6,829 nucleotides of DNA from assembly GCA_028717105.1 (NCBI GenBank), contig JAQUOM010000083.1:1-6829 (forward strand), written 5' to 3'. This document shows positions 6,071 through 6,829 of this stretch, piece by piece; positions within the stretch are counted from its first letter, which is position 1, and each line of letters starts with the position of its first letter. This DNA comes from Candidatus Omnitrophota bacterium (lineage in GTDB: Bacteria; Omnitrophota; Gorgyraeia; Velamenicoccales; Velamenicoccaceae). The notes beneath the pieces were generated by a model. That model did no database searches, had not been told where the DNA came from, and saw nothing but the letters and a program-made list of their open reading frames with translations. The translations under genes were made by a program, and so were the position numbers.

Positions 6071-6802
6071 TTAGATAAAAAAACGTCCGACGTGGTCCTT
6101 GAGCCAGCGGTTCCTGCGCTTGTAGTCTTCAATAACCGAGGCCACGGTGTTCCAGAAGAGAGGTCCGTGGTTCTTGTGCTTCAGGTGGGCCAGTTCATGG
6201 ACAACGATATAATCGATAATGTCCTGCGGGAGCGCGGCAATACGCCATGAGAAATTCAGGGTGTCTTTAGCGGAACAGGAACCCCACCGGCTTTTGGCGC
6301 CGGAGACTTTGATCGCGTCCGGCCTGACGTTTAAGATCGGGCTATAGCGTTCTATCGCAGATGCCAGGATGTTCCGGCTGGCGCCTTTGTACCATGCCAA
6401 AAAAGCATCCCGGGCGTCCTCTTTGAGGCCTTCCGGCAAAATAAACTCATCGCCAGTAAAAGACACTTCTTTGTGATCCGTCCCTTCATTTTTTTCGACC
6501 AGGCGCATCCGAAAATATTGCCCCAGGTACGGGAGGGTCTTCCCATTGTAAAAATCCTGGGGTTCGTGTGTCCGGGGATCCTGACGGAATGCGGCAATCT
6601 TTCTTTTGAGCCATTCGGCTTTCAAGCAGACGAAATTCTCGGCATCTTCGATTTTCATGCGGGTCGGAAAACGCACCGTGATCCGGCCGTCATCTTGAAT
6701 GCCCAGAGAGATCGTTCTCTTCCGTCGGGCGCTGGGGATCGCCTCGATCTCGGGAAGGCCTTCCAGGCGCAAGATTGTGGAGCAGGACGGTGAAGGCATC
6801 AT
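6071..6802 (-). CDS. YgjP / DUF45-family zinc metalloprotein (SprT-like fold)
   Basis: This 243-residue soluble protein matches the YgjP-type family in length and layout. The N-terminal half has the characteristic RRKRTISLGIQDDGRITVRF (26-45) and an EWLKRKIAAF helix (63-72). The C-terminal half carries KSRWGSCS (170-177), NFSWRIAALP (183-192) and the metal site VHELAHLKHKNHGPLFW (201-217). There H202 and H206 plus the later H212 should bind zinc and E203 acts as general base. The fold suggests a zinc peptidase; E. coli YgjP has been annotated as a UTP pyrophosphatase, as I recall, so the substrate is open. Two ATGs in tandem (6802-6800, 6799-6797) follow a GGGG-containing stretch about 10 nt upstream. 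The frame stays open to the window edge, so a longer start cannot be excluded. It ends 122 nt before mscS, which has its own promoter, so a link to trehalose is not implied. Confidence 0.88.
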   Translation of the reverse strand: MMPSPSCSTILRLEGLPEIEAIPSARRKRTISLGIQDDGRITVRFPTRMKIEDAENFVCLKAEWLKRKIAAFRQDPRTHEPQDFYNGKTLPYLGQYFRMRLVEKNEGTDHKEVSFTGDEFILPEGLKEDARDAFLAWYKGASRNILASAIERYSPILNVRPDAIKVSGAKSRWGSCSAKDTLNFSWRIAALPQDIIDYIVVHELAHLKHKNHGPLFWNTVASVIEDYKRRNRWLKDHVGRFFI

Positions 6803-6829
6803 GCCGTCGTTTCCCCTTTTTCCTCTTCG

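Overview
The window is 6.8 kb of about half-GC bacterial DNA in which every supported gene is on the minus strand, so it reads right to left. An AsmA/DUF748-like protein at the left edge points to a Gram-negative (two-membrane) bacterium. Together with the DUF5752-like gene and the TreT-type trehalose synthase, it recalls uncultured lineages such as Omnitrophota or deltaproteobacterial relatives. That placement is from memory of protein families and is weak. I saw no tRNA, rRNA, CRISPR array, insertion sequence or phage gene.

Layout, in transcription order: (1) 6802-6071, a YgjP/DUF45-type zinc metalloprotein with HExxH, whose upstream region is off the window. (2) 6054-6027, a near-consensus sigma70-type promoter (TTTACA-16-TATAAT) inside the short gap after that gene. 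(3) A tightly packed five-gene operon at 5948-704: an MscS-type mechanosensitive channel, trehalose-6-phosphate synthase (otsA), trehalose-6-phosphate phosphatase (otsB), a DUF5752-like protein built from two copies of one repeat, and a TreT-type GT4 trehalose synthase. Gaps are +1, +9, -4 and +4 nt, so translation is probably coupled. (4) A 119-nt gap holding a perfect 16-bp palindrome. (5) 584-294, a 96-residue protein resembling DUF6504. (6) A second strong promoter (TTGACC-17-TATACT) at 264-236 that drives (7) the N-terminal 64 residues of an AsmA-like protein, which runs off the left edge.

How the genes fit together: OtsA/OtsB make trehalose from NDP-glucose and glucose 6-phosphate in two steps. 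TreT makes it, or breaks it down, in one step from NDP-glucose and free glucose. An MscS channel opens under hypo-osmotic shock and lets solutes out. The operon therefore looks like a compatible-solute unit carrying two synthetic routes plus a release valve. The unexplained member is the DUF5752-like protein, lying between and coupled to the phosphatase and TreT genes; it is the best candidate for something undescribed here.
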